In this document: positions 1 through 8,657 of the stretch, piece after piece
Position numbering within the stretch: the stretch's first letter is position 1
Layout: each line of letters begins with the position of its first letter
Position numbers and translations under genes: made by a program
Notes under the pieces: generated by a model
Seen by the model: only the letters and a program-made list of their open reading frames with translations
What the model was told of the DNA's origin: nothing
Databases searched by the model: none
Source: Prevotellaceae bacterium
Lineage (GTDB): Bacteria; Bacteroidota; Bacteroidia; Bacteroidales; Bacteroidaceae
Direction of reading: 5' to 3'
Assembly: GCA_022508635.1 (NCBI GenBank)
Contig: JAFLUV010000004.1
Coordinates: 1-26,729 of the forward strand
DNA: 26,729 bases

Positions 1-2080
1 GTGCGTCGTCGCTCCGGAAGGTCGAGGCGGGGAGTCCTGCGCCGTTGACGAGGTTGGCTCTGGTGAAGGGCTGCCAGCCGTAGCGTACAATGCGGGGGCG
101 ACGCACGTGCGGGCTGCTGACGCGGACGCGGCCGTCTTCCACTACGGCCTGTGCGGGATAGAAGAGGCCTTCGTGCTCGGCAAGCTCGAACGTGCGCAGG
201 GGCTGGCCGTCGCTTGCATGGAGAGAGTCGGCATGGTCGAAGCTGATCCAGGCCTCACCGTCGCGGAAGTCTGCGCTGCGGAAGAGCGGTCCGGAGGGGA
301 CGACACGGGTGAAGCCGTAGGTGTCGTGCAGTGCCCATGCGGCGAGACGACGGCCGACGGGGAGCTTGTGGCGCGGATGGACGTCGAGCGAATCGCCGTG
401 GTCGCTGGAGACGGCCATGCCGGTGTGCGGCACGAGCTGCATGAGTCGTCGCTGCGCGTCGCGGAAGGAAGGCCACGAAGGACGGTCGAGGCTGGAGAGC
501 TGCACGTAGTAGAAAGGCAGCTCAGGCTCGTCCCACGTGCGGCGCCAGCTCCGGACGAGGAGGCGGAACAACCGCTCGTGCGCCTGCCAGTTGTGCGCGT
601 TGCTCTCGCCCTGATACCAGAGGACGCCGTCTATCGGAAGGTATCGGAGCGGCCACACGCCCGACTCGTAGAGGTAGCACGGCTGGTAGGGATGGCGCTG
701 CAGCGGGGCATGGCGTCCGGCTCCCATGTTCTGCTCCGCACGGCCGCGCACCCAGTCCTGTATGAAGTCGTTGCGCGTCCAGTCGCGCAGTATCTCGGGG
801 AAGTCGTGCTCCAGCGTCCCCCGGTCTATCCACGCCTCCGTGCCGCTGCCGCCGACGGCATTGCCTATGATGCCGACGGGACACCCGAGGCTGTCCTGCA
901 GCTCACGGGCGAAGTAGTAGCCCACGGCGCTGAAGCGTTGCACCGACTCCGGCGTGCACGCCTGCCACACAGGCCTGGTGAAGTACTCCAGGGCGTTGAC
1001 CGAGTCGAGCGCCCCGGCGTCCCACTCCACGGGATTCGTCGGCCAGCGCGCCTCGAGGTTCAGCAGACGTATCTGCGAATTCCCTGCCCTGGGTATGTCC
1101 TCACCGCCGGTCGTGCACTGCCGCAACTGGAACGCCATGTTCGACTGTCCGGAGCAAAGCCAGAGCTCGCCCGCCAGGATGTTCGAGAGCTCTATACGCC
1201 GCTGCCGCGTGCTCACCGTCAGCGTGTAGGGTCCGCCCGAAGGCAGCGCCTCCACCTCCACCGACCATCGTCCGTCCCTGCCGGCACGCACCTTGTGCCG
1301 CTGACCGCCTATCGTCAGCCTCACCTCCTCGCCGGCATTCGCCGTGCCGCAGATACGAAACGCCCGCTCGCGCGGCAAGACCATATCGTCCGTATAGCAC
1401 GAAGGCAGCGACAGACCGCCGTAGTCGCCCGTAATCGCACTATAGACGGCACGCGCCAACAGGGCGTATCCCTCGCGATTGGGGTGTATGCCGTCCGGCA
1501 TCAACTCCGGCCGATGGTAGAGCACCTCATGGAAGTCCACCAGCTCACAACCGCAGAGACGCGCCACCAACTCAATGCGCTGCTGAATCTCCTCACGCCA
1601 GTCGCGCGTACCGCTCAGGAAGCGATGATGGCGGTCGGACAACGGAGTGAGCCTCGCCACAATAACGCGCACCCGGGGATTGGACCGCCGCAGCGAATCA
1701 ATCAGCGCCATATAGTCCCGCACGAAATCGTCCCCATAGTTGGGCCACGCCCTCGGATCCGTATCGTTAATCCCCAGATGAATCACCGCAATATCCCCGT
1801 GGAAGTCCATCGCACGTCCGAACTCCTCCTGCACGTCATACGGCCGGAACGCACGCCTCAGCAGCGTAGCACCGGGCTTGCCGAAGTTGCCCACCTCGTA
1901 GCCATCGCCCAGCAGTCGTTGCAGCTGCGCAGGATACGACTCCACCCCAGGCTCCGCCGTACCCGTGCCGAACGTGATGCTGTTGCCCACGCAACTCACA
2001 CGCAACCTCCGCTCGCCCTTCCCCGAAACCGCCGTCACCACAGCACAGGAAAAAGCCAGGACCAAAAGAAACTTCTTCAT
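1..2080 (-). CDS. Secreted sialate O-acetylesterase with two SGNH-type esterase domains (3' end cut by the window)
   Basis: I translated this frame by hand: 693 codons from the ATG at 2080 to the window edge contain no stop. Residues 1-20 form a signal peptide. Residues 25-215 are a GDSL/SGNH lipase-like domain: GNSIT (Ser34), HLGIND (Asn105), and DGIHP (Asp196/His199). Residues 295-600 are a sialate O-acetylesterase domain (DUF303/SASA): WLCSGQSNM (likely nucleophile Ser313), GVLWYQGESN near 485-494, and DVHP (Asp566/His568). The family removes O-acetyl groups from sialic acids, or related acetyl esters from glycans, in the periplasm or outside the cell. By comparison with the family only a few residues should be missing. 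The start is 16 bases after the nth stop, so co-transcription with the genes to the right is likely. The antisense strand is also open for about 2 kb, which reflects high G+C rather than a gene. The exact substrate (sialic acid or plant acetyl ester) cannot be told; the rhamnosidase neighbour leaves pectin-type esters possible. Confidence 0.9.
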   Translation of the reverse strand, partial: MKKFLLVLAFSCAVVTAVSGKGERRLRVSCVGNSITFGTGTAEPGVESYPAQLQRLLGDGYEVGNFGKPGATLLRRAFRPYDVQEEFGRAMDFHGDIAVIHLGINDTDPRAWPNYGDDFVRDYMALIDSLRRSNPRVRVIVARLTPLSDRHHRFLSGTRDWREEIQQRIELVARLCGCELVDFHEVLYHRPELMPDGIHPNREGYALLARAVYSAITGDYGGLSLPSCYTDDMVLPRERAFRICGTANAGEEVRLTIGGQRHKVRAGRDGRWSVEVEALPSGGPYTLTVSTRQRRIELSNILAGELWLCSGQSNMAFQLRQCTTGGEDIPRAGNSQIRLLNLEARWPTNPVEWDAGALDSVNALEYFTRPVWQACTPESVQRFSAVGYYFARELQDSLGCPVGIIGNAVGGSGTEAWIDRGTLEHDFPEILRDWTRNDFIQDWVRGRAEQNMGAGRHAPLQRHPYQPCYLYESGVWPLRYLPIDGVLWYQGESNAHNWQAHERLFRLLVRSWRRTWDEPELPFYYVQLSSLDRPSWPSFRDAQRRLMQLVPHTGMAVSSDHGDSLDVHPRHKLPVGRRLAAWALHDTYGFTRVVPSGPLFRSADFRDGEAWISFDHADSLHASDGQPLRTFELAEHEGLFYPAQAVVEDGRVRVSSPHVRRPRIVRYGWQPFTRANLVNGAGLPASTFRSDDA

Positions 2081-2096
2081 ATATATATAATGTGTA

Positions 2097-2732
2097 TTAC
2101 CCACGATAGCTCCTGCACAAAGCCGACAACCCGCAGCTCGCACACCGAGGCCGCGCGGCAGTGCACGTATAGCGCCCGTGCAAGATAAGCCAATGATGCG
2201 CCGCAGGAATCTCCTCCTCCGTAAAATAGCGCGTGAGCATCCGCTCTACGCTGAGCGGCGTAGTGCACGAGGAAGGCACCAGACCCAAACGGTGGCTCAC
2301 GCGAAACACGTGCGTATCGACCGCCATGCGTGCCTCGCCCCAGACGACACTCAGCACTACGTTGGCCGTCTTGCGACCTACGCCGGGCAGAGCCGTGAGC
2401 TGCTCCATGTCCTGCGGCACTTCGCCGCCGTGCCTCTCCCACAGCATCCGCGCCATCTCCACCAAGTGCCGCGCCTTGCTGTTGGGATACGATACGGAGC
2501 GGATGTACTCATATATCACCTCGGGCGTAGAGAGTGCCATAGCCTCGGCCGTCGGATAGTCCTCGAAAAGGCGAGGCGTGACCTGATTGATGCGCTTGTC
2601 GGTGCACTGTGCACTGAGAATGACGCTGACCAGCAGCTGGAAGGGACTACCGTAGTGCAGCTCCGTCTTTGCCTCCGGCATCGCCTGCCGGAAGTATGCC
2701 GCCACTTCGCGATAGAGTCGTGCTCGTGTCAT
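2097..2732 (-). CDS. nth: Endonuclease III (DNA glycosylase/AP lyase)
   Basis: This base-excision repair enzyme removes oxidised pyrimidines and cleaves the abasic site. The protein is 211 residues, the same length as the E. coli enzyme. The helix-hairpin-helix LPGVGRKTA carries the catalytic lysine Lys121, and VDTHV carries the catalytic Asp139. The [4Fe-4S] cluster signature C-X6-C-X2-C-X5-C is intact at Cys190, 197, 200 and 206. The frame is open further upstream, but the ATG at 2732 was chosen because MTRARLY begins the conserved N-terminal helix and because it falls just after the stop of the preceding gene (19-base gap). The spacer is almost pure A/T (2731-2745), typical of Bacteroidetes translation starts. 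It sits inside a minus-strand cluster with glycan-degrading genes and has no visible promoter of its own. Confidence 0.97.
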   Translation of the reverse strand: MTRARLYREVAAYFRQAMPEAKTELHYGSPFQLLVSVILSAQCTDKRINQVTPRLFEDYPTAEAMALSTPEVIYEYIRSVSYPNSKARHLVEMARMLWERHGGEVPQDMEQLTALPGVGRKTANVVLSVVWGEARMAVDTHVFRVSHRLGLVPSSCTTPLSVERMLTRYFTEEEIPAAHHWLILHGRYTCTAARPRCASCGLSALCRSYRG

Positions 2733-2751
2733 TATATAATATAATAAGGTG

Positions 2752-3453
2752 TTACCTGTAGATGAAGTAGGAAGCGTCGGTGCCCTGGCAGTAGCGGCCG
2801 AGGAGTGCAAGTATGTACTCTGCATTCTCGCGGACGCGCTGCTCATTGCCGTCATAGCCGTTGACGAGCACAGCGAGGCGACGCGTGCCGAGCGTCATCT
2901 TCGTGCGCTCGTTGTCGCTGGTAGGCGTGCCGACACCGCCTGAGCCGTCGCGATAGACAGGCAGTCCCTCGATGTTGATGCTGCCGCGCCCGATGCCTTC
3001 ATAGGGTTCTCCGGCACGTCCGATGCCCAGCGTCAGCGTATGACCGGTAAAGCGGTCGGCATCAAAGCCGCCGATGCTGTAACCGTAAGCTATCGAAGCA
3101 AGGTTCACGAGATCCACCAGCGTGTCGCGCTGATAGAGCGCCTTGCCCTGCAGCACCCGGCGGATGAGCGCCTCCGAAGCAGGCCTATAGCGTGAAGGAT
3201 CCTTGCCACAGGCCTTGTATACCCTTCGCGTAGCGGCGATGCTTGTCAGCTCCTTCAGCGACTCCGTTGTCAGTTCCCTGCGAAAGCGCTCGCACAATGC
3301 CTCTATCTCCTGCCAGAGCGCCTTGCTGTAAGGGCTGTTCACCACGTCCGCCTCCACGCAGGCTCCGACGAACTCAGGACAGACCTGCCCTATCTCGTCG
3401 GATACCAGCACCTGTATCCTGTTCTTCCCTTGCATAGTCTTCTCCAGTGTCAT
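2752..3453 (-). CDS. Free-standing B3/B4 domain protein (PheT editing-domain homologue)
   Basis: The 233-residue protein matches the B3/B4 fold otherwise found in the beta subunit of phenylalanyl-tRNA synthetase, where it edits mischarged Tyr-tRNA(Phe). Visible family features are the N-terminal EIGQVCPEFVG segment, the central RYRPASEALIRRVL helix, the GGFD...G segment and the late NERTKMTL segment (RTK near residues 183-185). Stand-alone members are common in bacteria; a trans-editing role is plausible but unproven, and related domains may bind other aminoacyl-tRNA or amino-acid ligands. There is no signal peptide, so the protein is cytosolic. Two ATG starts are possible, 3453 and 3435; the second (MQGKNRI) fits the family N-terminus about equally well. 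The gene follows the rhamnosidase after 29 bases and precedes nth by 19 bases, implying one transcript. Confidence 0.85.
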   Translation of the reverse strand: MTLEKTMQGKNRIQVLVSDEIGQVCPEFVGACVEADVVNSPYSKALWQEIEALCERFRRELTTESLKELTSIAATRRVYKACGKDPSRYRPASEALIRRVLQGKALYQRDTLVDLVNLASIAYGYSIGGFDADRFTGHTLTLGIGRAGEPYEGIGRGSINIEGLPVYRDGSGGVGTPTSDNERTKMTLGTRRLAVLVNGYDGNEQRVRENAEYILALLGRYCQGTDASYFIYR

Positions 3454-3482
3454 TTACGTCATTCATGCCGGTTCTCCTGCTG

Positions 3483-6400
3483 CTATTTCAGCATTTTCTT
3501 CTTTCCGCCGGTGATGACGATGCCGCGTGCTGCATACTCGTCGGGCAGGAGCATGCCTTCAAGACTATAGCAGGTTCCTGCATCCTGCCGCACGCCGGCA
3601 CTGGCCTCTTCGCTGGCACTGTCAATGCCATTGGGGTCATCGGTGCTGACACGGAAGAGGTATGAGCCGGAGCCCACTTCATAGGTGGCACAGCCATTGA
3701 CCATCCCGGTATAGGCGACACCTTCCGCCTCCTCAGCAAGCTGACCGCCCTCGTAGACATAGAGCCCTTCAGCGACGGGCAGGCACAACGTTGCCGTCGT
3801 ATTGGCAGGGATGGTAACGCGATAGGTGAACTCCTTCGAGCCATCGCACTCCCATTCTGCCCTGACACTGCCGTAGTCAGAAGCAAAATCCGCAGAAACA
3901 GAGGTTATCCGCTGCTGATTATAGCGCAGCGTACTGCGTGTATCAAGATAGGGTCGCAACAGAATGTGCCTGAAACCGGGCTGCGCCTCGTCGGGACCAA
4001 TGCCTGCCATGTGGCGGAACATCCATTCTGCCACGGCACCATAGGCATAGTGGTTGAAAGAGTTCATGCTGACGGGACCATAGCCATTGGCAATCGTATA
4101 CGAGTTCCATCGTTCCCAGATAGTGGTTGCACCCTGGTCGACACTATAAAGCCAAGAAGGATCGTTGCGCTGAAGCAACAACGTATAGGCATCGTCGTTA
4201 TAGCCGTTTTCGCTAAGCGTCTGGTTAAGGAGAGCCGTACCGAGGAAACCGGTATTGAGCTTGTAGGCATTACTCTGGATGGCACGGTGCAGATAGGTGC
4301 CAGTGCGGGTGACGGAAGTCTCGTCGGGCAACAAATTATAGTGAAGTGCCATGAGGTAGCCGCACTGCGTGCCTTGGCTGGGAATCTTTGCACTGCCAAG
4401 GTAGCGTGCCTGCCACTCAGTCTTGATGTTCTGGAAAAGTTGTTCGTACTGCTCAGCCTTCTTGCCGTAGATATCGCCCTCCTGTTCCGAAAGAGCACGG
4501 CAAGTGCGAGCCATCAGGTCTGCCACATAGGCATAGTAGGAAACACTGCAATAGCGGCTGTCGGTATTGACGTAGGCCACCCAGTCGCCATAGGTCGTAT
4601 AACCGCCGTTGTAGAGATAGCCATCGCCCGTCTGGGCAGCAAGGAACGACATGTAGCGCTCATTAGCCTCGAAGTTATCGAGAAGTATGTCCTTGTCGCC
4701 CGTCATGAGATAGACGTTCCAAGGTACGATGACACCTGCGTCGGCCCATGCCGTAGCACCATAGCCCACACCCCAGTGATAGGGAGCGATAACGCCGTAG
4801 GCACCATCGGAACGCTGTGCATCGCGCATGTCGCGCATCCATTTCTTGTAGAAATTGCGGGTATCGCTGTTGTAAAGACCTGCCATGGAATAGATTTGCG
4901 TATCGGCTGTCCAGCCCATGCGTTCGTCGCGCTGCGGACAGTCGGTGGGCACACTGACGAAATTGGAGCGTTGTCCCCACATAATGTTGCTATAAAGCTT
5001 GTTGACATCCTCGTGACTGGTGCGGAAGGAGGACTTCTCCTCAACGGCACTGGTCACAGTTTCGCCGATAACGTCCGTCAGGTCTACGTCAGCCGAAGTG
5101 GTCACCTCTATGTAGCGGAAACCGAAGTAGGTTGACGTGGGATGGAAAGACTCACCATCAGCTGCACCCTTAAGAGTATAATAGAGCGTTGCCTCAGCAG
5201 AACGTAGGTTTTCGGTGTAGATGGAGCCTGCAGGACCATCGTCGCCACGGTTGCGGTCGCCCGTCGTATTAGGCATCTCGGCAAAGCGGAAACGCAACTT
5301 AGTGCCACGCTCGCCTTTTGCCGTGAAGCTCACCCAGCCGGAAGCATTCTGGCCAAGGTCAATAACGGCTGTCTGGCCTGCCTTCAGAACGAAGTTGTTT
5401 TGATCCGTGAACTCCGAGAGGACATCAATTGCGCCGAAAGTCTTTCCATTGGGCTTTGTACCCTCGTATATCTGTATGGTCTTAGGATAGCGGCGCAATG
5501 CCTCAATAGCCATGACAGCAGGCCCTTCAAAAGCATGAATCTCACCCTTAAAGTCAGTCGAAACGGCAGTTCCGAACCAGTCGCTATCGTCATATTCAGG
5601 CGTAAACTGTCCCTCGTCAAGGCGCGCATCGTAAGTTTCGCCGTTATAGATATCGCCTTTGCGCAAAGGGCCATTGGTACTGCTGCGCCAAGTAAGGTCA
5701 GTCGGAATAGTCTGGACACTGCCATCTTCCAGCTCCACCTTCAACAGAGCACGGAAAGCATTGGGCTTGCCACCGTAGATGCCGTGGACAATAGCGCCGT
5801 TCCACCAGCCAGTAGAAAGCTGTGCACCGATGGCATTCTTGCCTTCACGCAGAAGAGCCGTCACATCGTGCGTAGTATAGAAGACGGTCTTGCCCAACTC
5901 CGTTGCACCAGGCTTAAGCTCATCCATCAGGGTATTGCCGTCATCGTCGGTCTGACCCACACGCTCGCCGTTGACAAAAACGTTGTACACACCCAATCCT
6001 GTAGCATAGAGACGGGCACGACGGACTGCAGAACCCAACTCAAAGGCTTTGCGGAACATCGGCATACCAGCAACAATGCTGCCGTCCTGCTGCATTAGAC
6101 GCTTGGCACTGCCTACGGATGCTTCCATGTAGAGCTGGCGACTGCCGCCAAAATCTCGGACATCCGTGCCGTTGAAGGCATTGCCTGCACCTTCGAAGTC
6201 CTCGCTGAAAATGACTGTCGCGTTGCCCGCTTCATCATAAACGGTTTGCTTGATATTGTCGAAGTACGCTTTCTCACGCTCGTTGCCTGTTGCACTGACA
6301 CGCACGCCAAGGTCGCCTATGGCAAGCACGCCCTGGGTATCCTGGTAAGTATCCACGAGAACATCATCTATATAGGTGCGGACGTAAGGGGTCTCACATT

Positions 6401-7604
6401 CCAGAGTGATGTGGTGCTGCTTGCCGATGAGCTCTGCCTTGCTCATGGAGAGAGCCGTATCGTCATAAGTCAGATTGCCATTATTATAGACGTGGCGGCG
6501 AACGACAGGTGCTGCAACGTCGAATGTATTGATTGCCCACATCATATATGTGTCTGAGGATGTTGCACTGAAGCAGATGCTTGCATTATCATTGACAAGA
6601 GTTAAGTCATAATCGACATCAAAGCGTACTACCGTAGCCACTTTCTGCTGCCAGGCATAAGTCCCGGGACCACTCACGTAGAACTCGCCGTTCTGTATCG
6701 TACCGCTACTGAATATGCAGGAAGAACCGTCGAAATGTTCCTCAAGAAGTACTTTGTCACCCGACCTCACAACGAAATCATCGAAATAAGCCTGCTCGGG
6801 CTGATTACCATTGTCGTAGTCCTCACGAAAACCAAATTCGCCATAAGTAAAGTCGCCTGTTCGAGTATCGATAAGCACCCCGTCCACGTATGTGCGTGCC
6901 ACTTTGCCGCCAGTAACCTCAATAGTTAGGGTATGTTGCTCACCATTCTTGACGCTGACACCAGTAATGGGATTCTCTGAGAGGCAAGAAGGATTACCAT
7001 TGCTCCAACGGTGCGGACGGAAACGGAGGCCTCCATTGGTGTTTACCTGCCACATGTAGTAGTTATTGTGGTCGGAGGCTGCGAAAATAAGACCGGCAGC
7101 CAATTGCTTTATGTTAAATTTCACCTCCACCTCATAGTCGGTGACCGAACCTTCTTCCCCTGTACCTGGCTCGTTTGTGCCAGCCTTAATCCACTGCGTT
7201 ACGTTCCACGCGTCAGTCTTCATCAGGCCAGTCTCAAAATAAGCTTTCTCATCGCTGACCGCCATCTCACCCTTGTTATCAGTAATGGTAACACGCCAAT
7301 AATAACGTGTCTCAGCATCAGGTTTGAAACCCCTTGCCTCGACATCGACACTTTGGCTAGATTCGACAGTTCCAGACTCCCATACCACGTCACCAAAGGC
7401 AGCATCGCGAGCAACCTGAATGCTATAGGTTTTCTGCATGACACTGCGCTGACCGCTTTGGAGTACCCATGAGAAATGAATGGTACCCGCATCAATACCG
7501 ATAGGATTATAATAATCCTCGGTACGAAGACTATTGACATCAAGGGCATAGACCGTAAATGTCGTCGTCACAAACACCAATAAGGAAAATAGAATCCTCT
7601 TCAT
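3483..7604 (-). CDS. Alpha-L-rhamnosidase (GH78) with two lectin-like insert modules and a T9SS-like C-terminal tail
   Basis: This is a secreted inverting glycosidase that releases terminal alpha-L-rhamnose from pectin (RG-I/RG-II) or glycosides. The longest frame begins with TTG at 7616; I prefer the ATG at 7604 (MKRILFSLL), which starts a clean signal peptide and gives 1373 residues. Order: an FnIII-like N-terminal domain (about 25-125); two tandem concanavalin-like modules (about 155-320 and 325-490); Bac_rhamnosid_N and following beta domains (about 505-860); the (alpha/alpha)6 catalytic domain (about 870-1230) with DCPQRDERMGWTADTQ (general-acid region, near 885-900) and TTIWERWNS (second catalytic Glu, near 1163); and a C-terminal beta domain. 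The last ~28 residues (YSLEG...IVITGGKKKMLK) resemble type IX secretion tails. Ordinary GH78 enzymes are roughly 900 residues, so the inserts account for the extra length. Divergent from an AraC regulator. Confidence 0.95.
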   Translation of the reverse strand: MKRILFSLLVFVTTTFTVYALDVNSLRTEDYYNPIGIDAGTIHFSWVLQSGQRSVMQKTYSIQVARDAAFGDVVWESGTVESSQSVDVEARGFKPDAETRYYWRVTITDNKGEMAVSDEKAYFETGLMKTDAWNVTQWIKAGTNEPGTGEEGSVTDYEVEVKFNIKQLAAGLIFAASDHNNYYMWQVNTNGGLRFRPHRWSNGNPSCLSENPITGVSVKNGEQHTLTIEVTGGKVARTYVDGVLIDTRTGDFTYGEFGFREDYDNGNQPEQAYFDDFVVRSGDKVLLEEHFDGSSCIFSSGTIQNGEFYVSGPGTYAWQQKVATVVRFDVDYDLTLVNDNASICFSATSSDTYMMWAINTFDVAAPVVRRHVYNNGNLTYDDTALSMSKAELIGKQHHITLECETPYVRTYIDDVLVDTYQDTQGVLAIGDLGVRVSATGNEREKAYFDNIKQTVYDEAGNATVIFSEDFEGAGNAFNGTDVRDFGGSRQLYMEASVGSAKRLMQQDGSIVAGMPMFRKAFELGSAVRRARLYATGLGVYNVFVNGERVGQTDDDGNTLMDELKPGATELGKTVFYTTHDVTALLREGKNAIGAQLSTGWWNGAIVHGIYGGKPNAFRALLKVELEDGSVQTIPTDLTWRSSTNGPLRKGDIYNGETYDARLDEGQFTPEYDDSDWFGTAVSTDFKGEIHAFEGPAVMAIEALRRYPKTIQIYEGTKPNGKTFGAIDVLSEFTDQNNFVLKAGQTAVIDLGQNASGWVSFTAKGERGTKLRFRFAEMPNTTGDRNRGDDGPAGSIYTENLRSAEATLYYTLKGAADGESFHPTSTYFGFRYIEVTTSADVDLTDVIGETVTSAVEEKSSFRTSHEDVNKLYSNIMWGQRSNFVSVPTDCPQRDERMGWTADTQIYSMAGLYNSDTRNFYKKWMRDMRDAQRSDGAYGVIAPYHWGVGYGATAWADAGVIVPWNVYLMTGDKDILLDNFEANERYMSFLAAQTGDGYLYNGGYTTYGDWVAYVNTDSRYCSVSYYAYVADLMARTCRALSEQEGDIYGKKAEQYEQLFQNIKTEWQARYLGSAKIPSQGTQCGYLMALHYNLLPDETSVTRTGTYLHRAIQSNAYKLNTGFLGTALLNQTLSENGYNDDAYTLLLQRNDPSWLYSVDQGATTIWERWNSYTIANGYGPVSMNSFNHYAYGAVAEWMFRHMAGIGPDEAQPGFRHILLRPYLDTRSTLRYNQQRITSVSADFASDYGSVRAEWECDGSKEFTYRVTIPANTTATLCLPVAEGLYVYEGGQLAEEAEGVAYTGMVNGCATYEVGSGSYLFRVSTDDPNGIDSASEEASAGVRQDAGTCYSLEGMLLPDEYAARGIVITGGKKKMLK

Positions 7605-7639
7605 TGTAATTTTCAATGTATTTATATGATTTTATGGCG

Positions 7640-7647
7640 CAAAGATC
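7640..7647 (-). promoter_or_regulatory. Probable -7 element of the rhamnosidase promoter
   Basis: Read on the minus strand this is GATCTTTG, one mismatch from the Bacteroidetes -7 consensus TAnnTTTG, about 36 bases before the ATG at 7604. No TTG/TTTG occurs at the expected distance upstream; that position is occupied by the palindrome at 7654-7670. A weak promoter needing an activator is the natural reading, but this is inference. Confidence 0.45.
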
Positions 7648-7653
7648 GCTTTT

Positions 7654-7670
7654 CCCTATTATAAATAGGG
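7654..7670. promoter_or_regulatory. 17-bp inverted repeat, candidate operator
   Basis: CCCTATT-ATA-AATAGGG is a perfect 7-bp inverted repeat between the divergent rhamnosidase and AraC genes. It ends close to where the -33 region of the rhamnosidase promoter should be and lies 27 bases before the -33 box of the araC promoter. AraC proteins usually bind direct repeats, so it could serve another dimeric regulator or be chance. Confidence 0.4.
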
Positions 7671-7696
7671 GTATTAACTGATTTTTTGATATAACA

Positions 7697-7728
7697 TTTT
7701 GACATTTCTGGGATAATTCCTAACTTTG
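7697..7728 (+). promoter_or_regulatory. Bacteroidetes-type promoter of the AraC regulator gene
   Basis: TTTTG at 7697-7701, a 19-base spacer, then TAACTTTG at 7721-7728, which matches the TAnnTTTG -7 consensus exactly. The start codon follows 26 bases later, leaving a leader of roughly 20 bases. Confidence 0.75.
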
Positions 7729-7754
7729 CTTGTGAGAAGACAATTATATGTACC

Positions 7755-8657
7755 ATGCCAACACCTAATCCTCATCGTATGGCTAATAGTAACTACCTGC
7801 TCACCCACGCATCGGATCATCAATGGGGTATCACTACAAAAACTGTTGGAATACAAGATGTAAAGCCTGGTAACAGGTATCCGATAGGAGAACACCCCGA
7901 AGACTACTTGTTCTTTCCCGACAAAGGGCGCATACTTCAGGAGACACAGATACTCTACATCATAAAAGGCAGTGGCTGGTTCGTCTCGGCTCATCAGCCC
8001 CGAACACAACTCCGAGCAGGTGATTCGGTTATTCTCTACCCTCATGAATGGCACAACTATGCCCCAGATCCCCAGACAGGATGGGCAGAAGCATGGATAG
8101 GTTTCACAGGAAAATTTGCGAATATGCTCGTGAACAAATATTTCCCTGACAAATCCCACCCCATCCATCACGTGGGAGTATCGCAGACACTCTGCGCGGC
8201 TTATGAAAAAGCTTGCGAGATTGCCGTAGCCCAAATGCCAGCCTATCAGCAACAGCTGGCGGGATACATAGGACTCATTGTCAGCACTATCTATGCCAGG
8301 AGCCAGCAACTACCCTTCATAGACAACCCTGACACTCTCAACATTAAATTTGCCACAAGACTCATGAGGAAAAACCTGCACCGCAACATGCACATGGAAG
8401 ACATCGCAACGGAAGTAGGCATGAGCTATTCCAAGTTTCGGAAGCAATTTAAAAACCATACGGGGTTCCCGCCTGCACAATATTTTCTCCGGCTCAAAAT
8501 GGAACGTGCAAAAGACTATCTGCTCAACACAACACTTTCATGTAAAGAGATTTCCTTTCGTCTAGGCTTCGACTCTGCGTCCTATTTCAATAAAATGTTC
8601 CGCTACTATCAAGGACAGACACCAAGAGACTTCCGCACGTCTGGTGGGACAGTCTAA
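7755..8657 (+). CDS. AraC-family transcriptional regulator, probable rhamnoside-utilisation regulator
   Basis: The 300-residue protein has an N-terminal cupin-like sugar-binding domain (about 40-130, including the LRAGDSVILYPHEWHNY turn) and a C-terminal AraC/XylS DNA-binding domain (about 195-295). Two helix-turn-helix units are visible: MEDIATEVGMSYSKFRKQF (about 214-232) and CKEISFRLGFDSASYFNKMF (263-282), followed by the family signature GQTPRDFR. It is encoded divergently from the GH78 rhamnosidase with a 150-base shared control region, the usual arrangement for a sugar-responsive activator of its neighbour. Rhamnose as inducer is inferred only from context. The start ATG at 7755 fits the promoter distance; the codon for Met9 (7779) is an alternative. 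Its stop codon lies inside a hairpin shared with the convergent gene. Confidence 0.92.
   Translation: MPTPNPHRMANSNYLLTHASDHQWGITTKTVGIQDVKPGNRYPIGEHPEDYLFFPDKGRILQETQILYIIKGSGWFVSAHQPRTQLRAGDSVILYPHEWHNYAPDPQTGWAEAWIGFTGKFANMLVNKYFPDKSHPIHHVGVSQTLCAAYEKACEIAVAQMPAYQQQLAGYIGLIVSTIYARSQQLPFIDNPDTLNIKFATRLMRKNLHRNMHMEDIATEVGMSYSKFRKQFKNHTGFPPAQYFLRLKMERAKDYLLNTTLSCKEISFRLGFDSASYFNKMFRYYQGQTPRDFRTSGGTV

Noticed and set aside
2080..2096. AT-dinucleotide run as a promoter or slippage tract before the sialate esterase
   Set aside because: It is only a short A/T-rich translation-initiation region of the kind also seen before nth; it has no TAnnTTTG and is outside the coding frame.
107..2188. A 693-codon open frame on the plus strand
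   Set aside because: It is antisense to the sialate esterase, whose own frame carries clear catalytic motifs throughout. The translation is Arg/His/Pro-rich without any domain, as expected for a shadow of G+C-rich coding DNA.
3966..5135. A 389-codon plus-strand frame opposite the rhamnosidase catalytic domain
   Set aside because: It is the complement of conserved GH78 codons, with no start signal or recognisable domain.
7605..7616. TTG start giving four more residues for the rhamnosidase
   Set aside because: The ATG at 7604 directly begins a standard signal peptide and needs no rare start codon.
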